From positions 1-27,265 of IMG/VR virus record IMGVR_UViG_3300005613_000341: a stretch of DNA of 27,265 bases; one strand, given 5' to 3'. Each line of letters opens with the position of its first letter. The first letter of the stretch is position 1. This DNA is from a virus. Below the pieces are notes generated by a model. It ran no database searches. It was not told the DNA's origin and worked only from the letters and a program-made list of their open reading frames with translations. Positions 12,008-20,249 of the stretch are shown here, piece after piece. The position numbers and the translations under genes were made by a program.

Positions 12008-12873
12008 CACTTAGCCCGCCGAGCTTCGATTTCGACCTCTCGATGGTCGCCGTCGCGGTAGCACCGCACGTATAGCCACGCAGCCCCAAGATTCTTGGGC
12101 CCTAGCATTCGCTCGACTTCCCAGCCGCTGTCGCCATCGCCCCACGCGTCCTTGTAGCCAGGCACGCGGATATGTAGCTGCTCGTCGTGATACGGACGCC
12201 CGAATCGCGTGACGCGTTGCCTTGGGATCGGCATAACCCATTCGTCGTGCGTGTGACCTGTCAGCACAATATGAGCATCGGGGTGCATGACAGCCAGTCG
12301 GTTAGTCTGGATCGTTCCCCGCGTAACAGGTCCACCACCACCCGTTCCGTGGTAGTGATGTAGCCAAATCGTCTTGTGATGCTTATTAGGCGACTCGATA
12401 AAATTCAGCCGTACGTAGCCGCCGTAGCCGCTACCCTGAACAGGTGAGCCAAACGATTGGAGACGCGACACTAGCCGCTCGGTCAAGTCGGTCTCGTGTT
12501 GCTTGCGGATCGCTGTCTCGTGATTGCCTTTGCCGATGATCGCCCACTGGCTTGCATACGGCTTGTAAAAGTCGGCAGCTTCCTCGACTAGTAGATCAAG
12601 ATAATTGCCGCCTTGGTGCTCTGGTCGCATTGCAGCCTTATCTGAGCGTTTGTCCCACTTGCCTTGCATCGCGCAAAACAAGTCGCCGTTGTCGATGATT
12701 GGTGCGTTTCGTTCCTTGGCTTGCTGTAGGTGTCGCCGCTCCATGTCCCAATCACACTTGGGATTGTCGTGGTGTGCATCTGATCGTAACAGAATCCAAA
12801 ATTCACGCTGTTCGCTTGCGTCGAAATTTAGACTGTAGACGTTTCGATGCATTGGTTCGATTGTCCATCCCAT
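12007..12873 (-). CDS. Calcineurin-like metallophosphoesterase (288 aa)
   Basis: All five metal/phosphate blocks of the calcineurin-like family are visible: SDAHHD (31-36), NGDLF (62-66), GKGNHET (114-120), LHHYHG (171-176) and TGHTHD (205-210). The enzyme would cleave phosphodiester or phosphomonoester bonds with two metal ions; in phages these proteins may act on nucleic acid or nucleotides, but the substrate cannot be read from sequence. ATG 12873 lies 71 nt inside the preceding RHH-like frame. Full length for the family. Confidence 0.88.
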   Translation of the reverse strand: MGWTIEPMHRNVYSLNFDASEQREFWILLRSDAHHDNPKCDWDMERRHLQQAKERNAPIIDNGDLFCAMQGKWDKRSDKAAMRPEHQGGNYLDLLVEEAADFYKPYASQWAIIGKGNHETAIRKQHETDLTERLVSRLQSFGSPVQGSGYGGYVRLNFIESPNKHHKTIWLHHYHGTGGGGPVTRGTIQTNRLAVMHPDAHIVLTGHTHDEWVMPIPRQRVTRFGRPYHDEQLHIRVPGYKDAWGDGDSGWEVERMLGPKNLGAAWLYVRCYRDGDHREVEIEARRAK

Positions 12874-12985
12874 AATGACGCCGTTTCCTTTTTAGGTTAA
12901 TCCCGCGTACTGCCGCCTCTTCAAGCGTTTTACCCAGCGTCTTGCCTTGCTCAATTGCAAGTGCGATAAGCCGCCGATACGTCAC
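12803..12985 (-). CDS. Ribbon-helix-helix-like protein with defective start
   Basis: The GTG at 12985 is the first usual start codon, giving 60 residues (TYRRLIALAIEQGKTLGKTL and on). However, the protein-like sequence extends upstream in frame to 13015 as IAKITIELDSV, which supplies the beta strand expected of an Arc/MetJ-type fold. The codon at 13015 is ATC in the context ACC-ATC-GCA-AAG, where ATG would be natural. Either ATC is used, the short GTG form is made, or the gene is inactivated by one base change. The last 71 nt overlap the phosphoesterase gene. Confidence 0.5.
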   Translation of the reverse strand: MTYRRLIALAIEQGKTLGKTLEEAAVRGINLKRKRRHYGMDNRTNASKRLQSKFRRKRTA

Positions 12986-13002
12986 GCTGTCAAGTTCGAT
13001 GG

Positions 13003-13197
13003 TTATCTTTGCGATGGTGTGGGCTCGCCGGCTAGTTGTTCGTGCTTGTCTTTATGCGGGCACTTTTCGGGAGGGGCTAACCGGCCCTCCCATAGCTTTT
13101 TGGTCGAACACGGCCGCAGATACAGCGAGCAGTACACGCCGCGAATATGCTCGCACTTCAAGCAGATTCGCATCCTGGGTGTTGTCTCTGTGTGCAT
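13003..13197 (-). CDS. Small Cys-rich zinc-binding-like protein (64 aa)
   Basis: ATG 13197, three bases past the upstream TGA (a GTG two codons earlier is possible). Cysteines at C13-x2-C16, C24, C31 and C47 (RICLKCEHIRGVYC, EKCPHKDKH) suggest a zinc-stabilised mini-domain. Small phage proteins of this look often sit near tail or lysis genes, with no known function. Confidence 0.6.
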   Translation of the reverse strand: MHTETTPRMRICLKCEHIRGVYCSLYLRPCSTKKLWEGRLAPPEKCPHKDKHEQLAGEPTPSQR

Positions 13198-13199
13198 TA

Positions 13200-14015
13200 T
13201 CACGCCAAATCAAAATCGGCTCGGCTTACGGCAAACGGGTCAGTGCTAGTCGTCCAAGGCATTTCCATAGAGACCAGCCTGTTAGGGAAAGTGTCCGCAG
13301 TGACTAGCCAGTCTTCAAAAAACATTATGTCTGTGCTATAGTAAGGGCTTACGCTTCTTAGTAATTCCAAATCTGCGCGAATTGGGCGAGCACAGGACTT
13401 TGTCGCCGGGATTGTACGGAAGTGAGCGAGCAGAAACTTGCCTGCAACATTGCTCGAAAACCCAAGGTTGGGCAGCGTGAATTGCGTCACCGTAGCCGTG
13501 CCTGGCAGTGGATCGTGTGTGAGCGTCCCGTACAGCGAAAGCTGTGTCAATCGTCGGCTAGGCGTTCCACCGACGCCTTCGCGAATGCTGACGATTGCGT
13601 CAATGTCATCCCACGTGAACGTGTACGGAATGAAAGAAATCTGAGCGGGCTTTATAACGCCCTCTACCGCATAAAGCTCAACGCTGAGATTAAGAGTGGT
13701 TGAAAGTAATTTGCGATAGCCTATGTCGAACGATTGGCCGCTTAGTTCGATGGTCCCTGGTCCGTCTGAATCTGCCACTAGATCAAATGTGACTGATTGA
13801 GCCCACGCATTGAGTACGGCTATGGCTGTAGCTGCATCCCAGTAGTACCAAAGTGCTCCGCCATAGCCTGTTGACGGTGAAACACCCGCAATACCGGCAT
13901 TCGCGTAGCTATCCTGATCTGCGACCACCACATCATTGATGTTGTATTCCCACTCCAAACCATAATCTCCACAGTTACCAGGTGAACAGCAACATGGAAA
14001 CGGAACCTTGGCCAT
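13200..14015 (-). CDS. Probable minor virion/tail protein (271 aa)
   Basis: ATG 14015 overlaps the upstream stop as TAATG. After a short Cys-rich start (PFPCCCSPGNCG) the protein is predicted beta-rich with many Ser/Thr/Gly/Tyr residues and no transmembrane segment, typical of virion surface proteins. No domain recognised. It is in the late cluster downstream of the tape measure, where baseplate, tip or receptor-binding proteins are expected; a role in the tail tip is inferred. Confidence 0.65.
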   Translation of the reverse strand: MAKVPFPCCCSPGNCGDYGLEWEYNINDVVVADQDSYANAGIAGVSPSTGYGGALWYYWDAATAIAVLNAWAQSVTFDLVADSDGPGTIELSGQSFDIGYRKLLSTTLNLSVELYAVEGVIKPAQISFIPYTFTWDDIDAIVSIREGVGGTPSRRLTQLSLYGTLTHDPLPGTATVTQFTLPNLGFSSNVAGKFLLAHFRTIPATKSCARPIRADLELLRSVSPYYSTDIMFFEDWLVTADTFPNRLVSMEMPWTTSTDPFAVSRADFDLA

Positions 14016-14362
14016 TACGCGGGGCACTCCATTTGCCTAGGAATCCACACTTCGCCAATCGGATCGTAGACGATTTCTACCTTGGCGTTATCGTCGCCCG
14101 ATTCCCAGTCATAGCGGTTCGTCACCGTAAGTGTTGCGGACGCATTGGCGACAGGTGATCCATAGCTGAGGGGAGTAACATTGTCGACCGTGAACGTGGC
14201 TGGCGTGCTACTGAACGCTGCCGATAGCTGTGCCAAGCAACACCACGCAGCAATGGTTAGCGTAGGTTTCATTTCCTCGAATTCAACATCGCCACCGCCG
14301 ATCAACTGCACAAGCTCAGCCGCATCGGACTTGTTGAAGCCGTAGGTGCTTTCGTCTATCAT
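14015..14362 (-). CDS. Hypothetical late protein (115 aa)
   Basis: ATG 14362 overlaps the TGA upstream (ATGA). It opens MIDESTYGFNKSDAAELVQL, then a small hydrophobic/Ala-rich section (TIAAWCCLAQLSAAFSS) and a beta-rich C-terminal half (ATLTVTNRYDWESG, VEIVYDPIGEVWIPRQ). Function not recognised; probably a virion-associated protein by position. Confidence 0.65.
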   Translation of the reverse strand: MIDESTYGFNKSDAAELVQLIGGGDVEFEEMKPTLTIAAWCCLAQLSAAFSSTPATFTVDNVTPLSYGSPVANASATLTVTNRYDWESGDDNAKVEIVYDPIGEVWIPRQMECPA

Positions 14363-14769
14363 GCGATCGTGGCTCCGATGTCATCGATGCCAAGCTTCAT
14401 CGTGGTCGCGTCTACCGCACTTCCGATCTCGACAACAGGCTGACCAGTCGCCAAGTCTGCAAATGGCACGATTTCGCCAGGAGTTGCACCAAGGTAATAC
14501 TTGGCCCCTTCGACCATTGTGGCACCGACGAGCACAACACTGCCGCGGGTCACGAGTACGCCATTGCCACCATCGACGCCAGGGGAAAACGTCAAGCCAA
14601 CAACCGCCCTGGTTGCAGCTGATGCATTGTTGTCGGCTGCCTTGTGCTCTCGATCTGCTGGGTCAAGGTAGACCGGCACGCCAACAGCCAGGGTCGCTCC
14701 GTACTTAACGATTGGTGAAAACGTCGTGTTGTCCGTTGGGCGAATTGCCGTGATGGTTAGTGCTGCCAT
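14359..14769 (-). CDS. Small virion protein, DUF2190/cement-like (136 aa)
   Basis: ATG 14769 with GAGGTAGGC directly upstream. A beta-rich, Gly/Ala/Val-rich chain: VKYGATLAVGVPVYLDPADR, AATRAVVGLTFSPGVDGGNG, VLVGATMVEGAKYYLGATPG. The repeated short strands resemble small phage surface or cement proteins. It lies among tail genes, so it could decorate the tail or be a trimeric fibre-base protein. Family call is by general resemblance only. Confidence 0.55.
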   Translation of the reverse strand: MAALTITAIRPTDNTTFSPIVKYGATLAVGVPVYLDPADREHKAADNNASAATRAVVGLTFSPGVDGGNGVLVTRGSVVLVGATMVEGAKYYLGATPGEIVPFADLATGQPVVEIGSAVDATTMKLGIDDIGATIA

Positions 14770-14771
14770 GC

Positions 14772-15623
14772 CTACCTCAGAATGTTGGTAAAGTCGATTG
14801 AGTTGTACATGTCGAATTCGAGAATGGCTGGCGGGTCGCCGGCTGTACCCTTGGCGCCGCTGCCGTTGAGCGGTCCAAGGATTACGTTGGGAGGCGTGCC
14901 GTTATCGAGATAGGGCTTAAGGTCGCTGCCGTCTAAGAACACAGTGCCCACATCTAGTCGCTTGTGCGTCCACTTGCGAAAGTTCCACTTGAGGCTGTAG
15001 CGGCTTAGTCGCCGCGGCTGTCCGTAGTAGTAGCCAACCACGCTTGACATGACCGTCAGCAATAGCGTCTTGGCTGCTCGCCCGCGAAACGCTGTCGAGT
15101 TCATGGTTTCGTTGCGTGCAATAATCACTTCGTCGGACAGCCCTGCCGATTCGAGCTGGAAAAACTCCCAGCATGGGATGAACCGCGAAACGGTCAAGCC
15201 AGTCTGAAATGGTTGGCCAGCCGAGTTTGAAATGGCAACGTCGCTGTAGTCCTTAGTGACAATTTCTTGCAGCCGCTCAAACTTTGTCTCGTAGATCGGA
15301 ATCCACGTTTCGGGGTCAGTCGATGGATCGGCTGAACTTGTCTGGTCGGCAACTTCGCTACTAAACTCAACAGTCACATCCCAGATGCGTGGATTGCCGT
15401 CGCGCCTGTTGCACCTGACGCCGCGGCACACGCCGACACCACTTGGCGATGGCGTGACGTTGATCGATGGCAGCCCAGGCGTGAGAATGACGTTAGCACG
15501 ATTCTCAAACTCGGTGTCAGATTCAACGATGTAATGCCAAGTCTCTTCGTAAGACGGCATGCCGTTGTTAGAGCGTAGGTAGCCGTCGCCAGATCGAGCT
15601 TCGCCAAGCAGTGTTGTTGCCAT
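14772..15623 (-). CDS. Probable minor tail protein (283 aa)
   Basis: Its ATG directly follows the tape-measure stop (TAAATG). No motif is recognised. The chain is mixed alpha/beta, with a Ser/Asp/Pro-rich stretch (VADQTSSADPSTDPETWIPI) and several aromatic patches (GYYYGQPRRLSRYSLKWNFR). The first gene after a tape measure is usually a distal tail or tail-tip protein, so that is my inference. Confidence 0.65.
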   Translation of the reverse strand: MATTLLGEARSGDGYLRSNNGMPSYEETWHYIVESDTEFENRANVILTPGLPSINVTPSPSGVGVCRGVRCNRRDGNPRIWDVTVEFSSEVADQTSSADPSTDPETWIPIYETKFERLQEIVTKDYSDVAISNSAGQPFQTGLTVSRFIPCWEFFQLESAGLSDEVIIARNETMNSTAFRGRAAKTLLLTVMSSVVGYYYGQPRRLSRYSLKWNFRKWTHKRLDVGTVFLDGSDLKPYLDNGTPPNVILGPLNGSGAKGTAGDPPAILEFDMYNSIDFTNILR

Positions 15624-17588
15624 TTAGCGAATCCTCTTAAATCCGTTTTGCTGCGCAGCCTCAAGTTGTTGCTGCAAAATAGCGAGCATCCGATCCTGCT
15701 TTTGCTCTTGCCTCATTAACGATTGAGCTTGCTTCTTAGCTTCTTCCAAAATACCCTCGTCGGTTGCCTGTGGTCCTTGGATGTCCACCATGCCAGCAAT
15801 GCGTGCGTTAGCCTGTTCAGCCATAAACCGAGCCGCTTCCCCACTGCCAGCTTCCATGCCCGATCCCGCACCCGTGTCCGCGATCGTCTGCCGCATTTGC
15901 ATCTGCCGTTGACGCTCTGACTCGAAGTGTGCCCGTGCGTTTTCTAGTGCCTTTTGTGCAATCTTGGCTCGCGTCTCTTCTTGCTTTTTTAGGTCTGCTT
16001 GGATGCGTTGCTGCTTTTCAATTTCGCTGGTTTGCTTTTGCAGGTTTCGGAACGCTTCGAGCTGTGCCTCTTGCTCGTCGGTGAACGTGTAGGCCAATGC
16101 CGTTGCGCTCATCATTTGGCCAGCCGCAATCATCTCGTCGAAGCGTGCGCGTGCTTGTCGCTGAGTCGCGTCTGACACATCGAACAGATTACGTATAGCG
16201 TCAATTTCTTCCTTCTTTCCTTCGCCAAACGTATTTACTTCAATGGCACTTTGCATCGCGTCTATCTGCGAAGCAAAAGCCGACTCGCTTGCTTTAGCCT
16301 CAGACTGCCAACCCGCGAGAATCTTTTTCATGTTCTCGGCAAACTTACCCGCTGCTGCGCCTGCCTTGCTTGCAGCCCCGGTCGTTGCGTCTCCCATGCC
16401 GGTAAGTGCTTCGCCGGTCGTGTCCGCTGTCTTGCCGATGTTGTTGAGGAGGTCGTTGGTGCGCTCAAACTGCCACGCAAGATCGCCGTTGCCGCTTGCA
16501 AGGTTCGCAAAGGAATCGCTTATATCAACCACAACTGCAACCAGAAAGCCAAGCCCCTCAGCTATGTTGCGGACGATGGCAATCGGCATATCGAGTAGCC
16601 GCACAAGCCGAATAGTCAGGTCCGACAACCCAACAACCAGCGGCGACAGCGCCTCGCCAAGAGACGCGAGAGACTGCTGCAGTTGCGATGTGGCCTGACC
16701 AAACTTGCCGCTAGCGGTGTCGCCTAGCTTGTCCATCATTCCGCTAAACTGACCGCCTTCGCCGGTTGCGGACTGAAACGCCGCCGCAATTTCCTGCGAG
16801 CTAATGGCCCCCGCTTCCATGCGTGTCTTTAACTCAGCCAAGCTTTCGCCCGTCTTGCGGCTGATTTCTTGCAGCGGATTAAAGCCCGCGTCAATCATCT
16901 GCCGTAGGTCTTGTCCTTGCAGCCTGCCGGCTGCCGACACCTGCGCAAAAGCCAACGCCAGCGACTTAAATCGCTCGTTGTCGGCTCCTGTCACATCGCC
17001 AAGCATCTTCAGCGTGCCTGTGACATCTTCAGCAGCAACACCGAAGGATAGTAGCGTACGGGTCGCCTGTATGCCTGCTTCAAACGTTAGCGGGCTTTGT
17101 GCGTCGATGGCTCGCAAGTCTTGTAGCTGTTGCTCAGCCGCTGCAGCCGATCCCATCAGCACCTCAAGCGACGCCTTAGCTCGCTCAATTTCAAAACTCG
17201 CGGTCAGCGACCGTCGTAGCGTTTCGATAATTGCGACAGGACCAGCCAGCCGGCCAGCCAGTGCAACAAACGCACTGCCCGCCGCTGAACTGCCAGCCGA
17301 AACCCCTTTGAGTGAGCCCGACAAGCCGTCTGCAGATTGCTGTGCCTTATGCATCTTGGCCTCGGCGTCTTGCATCAACCGCGTGTAAACCTTGATGTCA
17401 ATGGCGCCAGCACGAAACGCTTTGTCGAGGGTGTTTGTTGACCTAGCCAGTTTTTCGCTTGGATCTCTAGCCGACTCGATCGCTCGCCTAAGCTGTGCAG
17501 TCTCTTGCCGGCTCAGCGAACTATTGCGGATGTAGTCACTGGCGTTAAGCGACAGGCTAACCGAATAGGAGTTAATCGTTGTTGCCAT
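15624..17588 (-). CDS. Tail tape measure protein (654 aa)
   Basis: ATG 17588 has GGAAGG upstream and is preferred to a TTG at 17606. Residues about 110-320 contain the tape-measure N-terminal domain: SFEIERAKASLEVLMGSAAA, LSFGVAAEDVTGTLKMLGDV, GRLQGQDLRQMIDAGFNPLQ, and the end of this block SGMMDKLGDTASGKFGQ. A hydrophobic stretch follows (IVRNIAEGLGFLVAVVVDI), then long Gln/Ala-rich coiled-coil segments up to the C terminus. Length would correspond to a tail of roughly 100 nm by the usual rule of about 0.15 nm per residue. It overlaps the end of the frameshift product upstream. Confidence 0.92.
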   Translation of the reverse strand: MATTINSYSVSLSLNASDYIRNSSLSRQETAQLRRAIESARDPSEKLARSTNTLDKAFRAGAIDIKVYTRLMQDAEAKMHKAQQSADGLSGSLKGVSAGSSAAGSAFVALAGRLAGPVAIIETLRRSLTASFEIERAKASLEVLMGSAAAAEQQLQDLRAIDAQSPLTFEAGIQATRTLLSFGVAAEDVTGTLKMLGDVTGADNERFKSLALAFAQVSAAGRLQGQDLRQMIDAGFNPLQEISRKTGESLAELKTRMEAGAISSQEIAAAFQSATGEGGQFSGMMDKLGDTASGKFGQATSQLQQSLASLGEALSPLVVGLSDLTIRLVRLLDMPIAIVRNIAEGLGFLVAVVVDISDSFANLASGNGDLAWQFERTNDLLNNIGKTADTTGEALTGMGDATTGAASKAGAAAGKFAENMKKILAGWQSEAKASESAFASQIDAMQSAIEVNTFGEGKKEEIDAIRNLFDVSDATQRQARARFDEMIAAGQMMSATALAYTFTDEQEAQLEAFRNLQKQTSEIEKQQRIQADLKKQEETRAKIAQKALENARAHFESERQRQMQMRQTIADTGAGSGMEAGSGEAARFMAEQANARIAGMVDIQGPQATDEGILEEAKKQAQSLMRQEQKQDRMLAILQQQLEAAQQNGFKRIR

Positions 17589-17946
17589 CGCCAAACCTTC
17601 CGCCAAACGCCTTGGCTACCATCGCTAGTTGTTGTGCAAGTGTCACTCGCCGCCGCTTCTGCTGTTGCTTCACGAAACCTGTCGGCAAAAACTCTTCCGC
17701 TTTGCGTGGTTTGATTCGATCCTGCTTTTCTAAGTGCGGGTTCATTACTGCTGCCTGAATCGCCTCTAGCATCGCCATCAACGACGCGTGCCGCTCCCAT
17801 TCGCAAGCCACAGGTTCGACCCGATCGTAAGCCAACCACTGATTCAGCACTTCATCAGGAAGCGACTCGTACCACTCAACTACATCCTCAATACTACGCT
17901 CGCGGGCCAGCCTAAACGCAAGCCTTAGCCCGCGGTTGCCTCGGAT
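17572..17946 (-). CDS. Tail assembly chaperone, -1 frameshift extension (GT part)
   Basis: This is the second frame of the tail chaperone. Read in the -1 frame from the slippery A-run, it gives IRGNRGLRLAFRLARERSIE, then DVVEWYESLPDEVLNQWLAY and on to the stop at 17572. The phrase LPDEVLNQWLAY resembles the minor tail T-type extension of gpGT. There is no good independent start (only GTG at 17850). Fused to 109 residues of the first frame, the long product would be 233 residues. Confidence 0.82.
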   Translation of the reverse strand: MRGNRGLRLAFRLARERSIEDVVEWYESLPDEVLNQWLAYDRVEPVACEWERHASLMAMLEAIQAAVMNPHLEKQDRIKPRKAEEFLPTGFVKQQQKRRRVTLAQQLAMVAKAFGGRFGDGNND

Positions 17947-18272
17947 TTTTTTTCAAGTGCCGCGGCCTCGTCGCTGTCATCAAAACCGCAAACCTCGATA
18001 CACGCCTTGATTAGCGGGCCTGCAATATGTGATGGGACGTCCCAGTCGTTCGGATCGCTCATTACAAGCTTGCCGTCTGCTGGGTCATATACGCATTCTG
18101 AAAGTAATGTCGCTTCCAGCAGTGCGTTGTTCAGTTTGCCCTTCGCCTGGCACTTTTCGACCAACTCGTTTTTGCGGACGCGACTCAAGCCGCGTACAAG
18201 ATACTTGTCGCCGTCAAGTGTAAGTCGCTTTTCCCTTGGCTTTGCTGCTTTCAGCTTTTCACGCAAGCTCAT
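17925..18272 (-). CDS. Tail assembly chaperone, short form (gpG-like, 115 aa)
   Basis: ATG 18272 overlaps the TGA upstream (ATGA). A charged protein with RLTLDGDKYLVRGLSRVRKN near the start, then helical. It lies just before the tape measure, where the G-type chaperone that coats the tape measure during tail assembly is expected. Near its end the codons GAA-AAA-AAA-TCC contain the heptamer A-AAA-AAA, a -1 slippery site, followed a few codons later by the zero-frame stop. Confidence 0.82.
   Translation of the reverse strand: MSLREKLKAAKPREKRLTLDGDKYLVRGLSRVRKNELVEKCQAKGKLNNALLEATLLSECVYDPADGKLVMSDPNDWDVPSHIAGPLIKACIEVCGFDDSDEAAALEKKSEATAG
17946..17953 (-). promoter_or_regulatory. Programmed -1 ribosomal frameshift site
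   Basis: A run of eight A on the coding strand placed so that the zero frame reads GAA-AAA-AAA-TCC; tandem Lys tRNAs can slip one base back on A-AAA-AAA and continue with ATC. The -1 frame is open for 124 codons and has tail-chaperone T character, whereas the zero frame stops six codons later. Confidence 0.82.
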
Positions 18273-18562
18273 TCGTCGTCCTCTTCGAGTTCTTCTTCTT
18301 CCATCGGCACTGGGCTATTTAGCGTGCCGCGCAACTGACCATCAGATGCTTTGACTACCATCTCCACAAACTGCCTTGGATAACCGCGGCTAAGTGGGTG
18401 TAAAATCATGTATTTTTCGTCTTGCGGGTCGGTCATGGTCAGTCCGACCTGTACACCATCGACAAACACTCTCGCTTGGTCGTATGGCTGCTCGATCTGG
18501 TACTCGTTGTGCCCATGCCGATACTTCAGCGTGAGCACCATTGGAACAATTTCGACTTTCAA
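18269..18562 (-). CDS. Hypothetical tail-region protein (97 aa)
   Basis: TTG 18562 is favoured because TAAGGAT lies at good spacing; ATG 18541 is the alternative. The chain is beta-rich (MVLTLKYRHGHNEYQIEQPY, ARVFVDGVQVGLTMTD) and ends in a strongly acidic tail (PMEEEELEEDDE). It sits between the tube protein and the chaperone. Function unknown. Confidence 0.65.
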   Translation of the reverse strand: MKVEIVPMVLTLKYRHGHNEYQIEQPYDQARVFVDGVQVGLTMTDPQDEKYMILHPLSRGYPRQFVEMVVKASDGQLRGTLNSPVPMEEEELEEDDE

Positions 18563-18572
18563 CGCGTCATCC

Positions 18573-18971
18573 TTATGCAGTCTGAGCGGTGAACGTTGGG
18601 CCGGTCACTCCATCCCAGGTGAATGTTGCAGACGCAACTTGCAGCTCGTTGTTTTGCAGGTCAGGAAACTTCTTGTCGGTGCAGATGGCAGTGCCGGCAA
18701 GTGTTGCTGGCGTGCCAGTGCCTGGAAATGTAATTGTCGTACTGACCGCAGCACCGCCGAGCGTAACGTCTGCGTCCGTCGCATCAAAAAGATACTCAAC
18801 CGTAAAACTTCCAGCGTCCGCAAGGTCTGCTGAAATCTTTTCCATAAAACCAGTAGTGGAAATTAGCGACGTATCGAGCAGGTCGATAGTCTGATTGCCG
18901 ATTGTGATCGAGCGGATGTCCACCACGAAACCAGTGCGCGTCAGTGTCGCACCATTACCTGTATCTGCCAT
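18573..18971 (-). CDS. Major tail tube protein (132 aa)
   Basis: ATG 18971 with AGGAG upstream. The N-terminal part holds ITIGNQTIDLLDTSLISTTG, then KISADLADAGSFTVEYLFDA, a pattern typical of siphovirus tube subunits; the rest is beta-sandwich-like with TTITFPGTGTPATLAG. Tube subunits stack as hexameric rings around the tape measure. Position between the terminator protein and the chaperones supports the call. Confidence 0.82.
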   Translation of the reverse strand: MADTGNGATLTRTGFVVDIRSITIGNQTIDLLDTSLISTTGFMEKISADLADAGSFTVEYLFDATDADVTLGGAAVSTTITFPGTGTPATLAGTAICTDKKFPDLQNNELQVASATFTWDGVTGPTFTAQTA

Positions 18972-18977
18972 CTCTCA

Positions 18978-19391
18978 TTACTCCTGGTACGAAACCTTTA
19001 CATCAATCTGGGTCACATAAACGTGATCGTCGCCGCCGTCGTTGTCGTTAATGACGAAGTTGCGTTGCCCGTCGTCCACGGTTACGCCGCGGATATTGAC
19101 GGAGTGCGTTAGTCCCTTCACGGCTGCAATGCCGCTTTTGTAAATCGCCTCAGCCATCGCGTTGCTTGTAAGTCGCGTCGTGCTGTGGCACTCGATCTGC
19201 AGCCGCGTTGCAACAAAACCTGAGCGATTGCTTAATAGGTGGTCGTGTAATTCGGAAACCTTGCTGATAGTCGCTGCTGGTAGCGTTGCTTTTTGCCGCA
19301 GTACGTCAAAGTACATACGCTGGCCGATCAAGTCCGTAACGGACGATTGGTGAAGTAAGTACGACCTGACCGCAGACACGACATCAGCCAC
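18978..19391 (-). CDS. Tail terminator / completion protein (137 aa)
   Basis: GTG 19391 lies inside the end of the upstream gene (GTGGCTGATG over a TGA). Pattern VVSAVRSYLLHQSSVTDLIG, then a mixed alpha/beta core and the C-terminal strand VYVTQIDVKVSYQE: typical of gpU/gp17-like proteins (DUF3168) that cap the tail tube and join it to the head. Placed just before the tube gene, as in HK97-like phages. Confidence 0.78.
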   Translation of the reverse strand: MADVVSAVRSYLLHQSSVTDLIGQRMYFDVLRQKATLPAATISKVSELHDHLLSNRSGFVATRLQIECHSTTRLTSNAMAEAIYKSGIAAVKGLTHSVNIRGVTVDDGQRNFVINDNDGGDDHVYVTQIDVKVSYQE

Positions 19392-19911
19392 GTTCCCAAA
19401 TCTCCTGCATTTTTTGCCGCAACTTCTTTTTCATCGCTGATAGCTGGAGTTGTTTTGTTTCATCGAACGCCTGAACGATCCAGTTGCGAATTGGCACGAC
19501 TGCTCGCCCCGTCCGCGTGCCCCACAACACCTGCTTGCGTCCGCTTGGCGATGTGTTGAAGTAGGCCTTATTGCCCTCGGGCCATTTCGGTCCAACGACT
19601 GACACGCCGCCCGTTCCGTACTTTCGCACAACCAAAGCGATCGTTTTCCACAATGGTTTTTCAGCTTTGCTTCGTGGCGTTCCACCTGTGCCGCCATCGA
19701 CCAGCATTTTCTTGGACCACTTTTTTGCCGATCCGGTTTTGCTTGACCGAGGTGCTAGTTGTCTTGCGCGTTTTGCAATCTCATTGCCGCCAGCCCGCAG
19801 TGTTGCATCAAATACCTTGTTTCGTTCAAGCAATGGCACAGCGTTAAACAGGCGTTTTAGCTCAGCATCGCTCGGAAGCGTCATCTTGATATCGATGCCA
19901 TTGCGTGCCAT
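19384..19911 (-). CDS. HK97 gp10-like neck/tail component (175 aa)
   Basis: ATG 19911 overlaps the upstream TAA (TAATG). Contains NEIAKRARQLAPRSSKTGSA, a helix followed by a flexible basic loop, then VVRKYGTGGVSVVGPKW and a C-terminal amphipathic helix. This is the usual layout of gp10-type neck proteins, which sit between head closure and tail terminator genes. Confidence 0.78.
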   Translation of the reverse strand: MARNGIDIKMTLPSDAELKRLFNAVPLLERNKVFDATLRAGGNEIAKRARQLAPRSSKTGSAKKWSKKMLVDGGTGGTPRSKAEKPLWKTIALVVRKYGTGGVSVVGPKWPEGNKAYFNTSPSGRKQVLWGTRTGRAVVPIRNWIVQAFDETKQLQLSAMKKKLRQKMQEIWERG

Positions 19912-20249
19912 TACTCAGGGATAGCCTTTACGTGTAACTCGATGTAACGCCGCTGCCCGCCCACTGGTTTGACGTACACAACGCCATAAGTCAGTTCGTC
20001 ATGGACAACACGCTGCTCCACGCTGTAACCGTCTCGATAGCCAACCGTGAAGTAGCCTGTTATGCCTGCTTCAACTTGCCTGCCACGGATAACCTCTGCG
20101 CCCGCTGTTGGCGTCCATGCTGCTGGTTCTTTCTTGTAGATTGTCGTCCACGATCGAATAGGCTGCCCACTGCTGTCGTCTGTCGTCGGTGACTGTACGC
20201 TAATTCTGTGGTGCATAGATGCCGTTGCGCCTGTACGTGGTTGCCTCAT
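19911..20249 (-). CDS. Head-tail adaptor / head closure protein (112 aa)
   Basis: ATG 20249 overlaps the upstream TGA (ATGA). After ASMHHRISVQSPTTDDSSGQ comes IRSWTTIYKKEPAAWTPTAG, the small beta-barrel pattern of the SPP1 gp16/HK97 gp7 head-tail joining family. It seals the portal-connector exit after DNA packaging. Confidence 0.78.
   Translation of the reverse strand: MRQPRTGATASMHHRISVQSPTTDDSSGQPIRSWTTIYKKEPAAWTPTAGAEVIRGRQVEAGITGYFTVGYRDGYSVEQRVVHDELTYGVVYVKPVGGQRRYIELHVKAIPE

Noticed and set aside
16804-17388. A 194-aa plus-strand open frame inside the tape measure gene
   Set aside because: It is Ser/Ala/Cys-rich antisense of a strong coding region and has no motif; a composition shadow.
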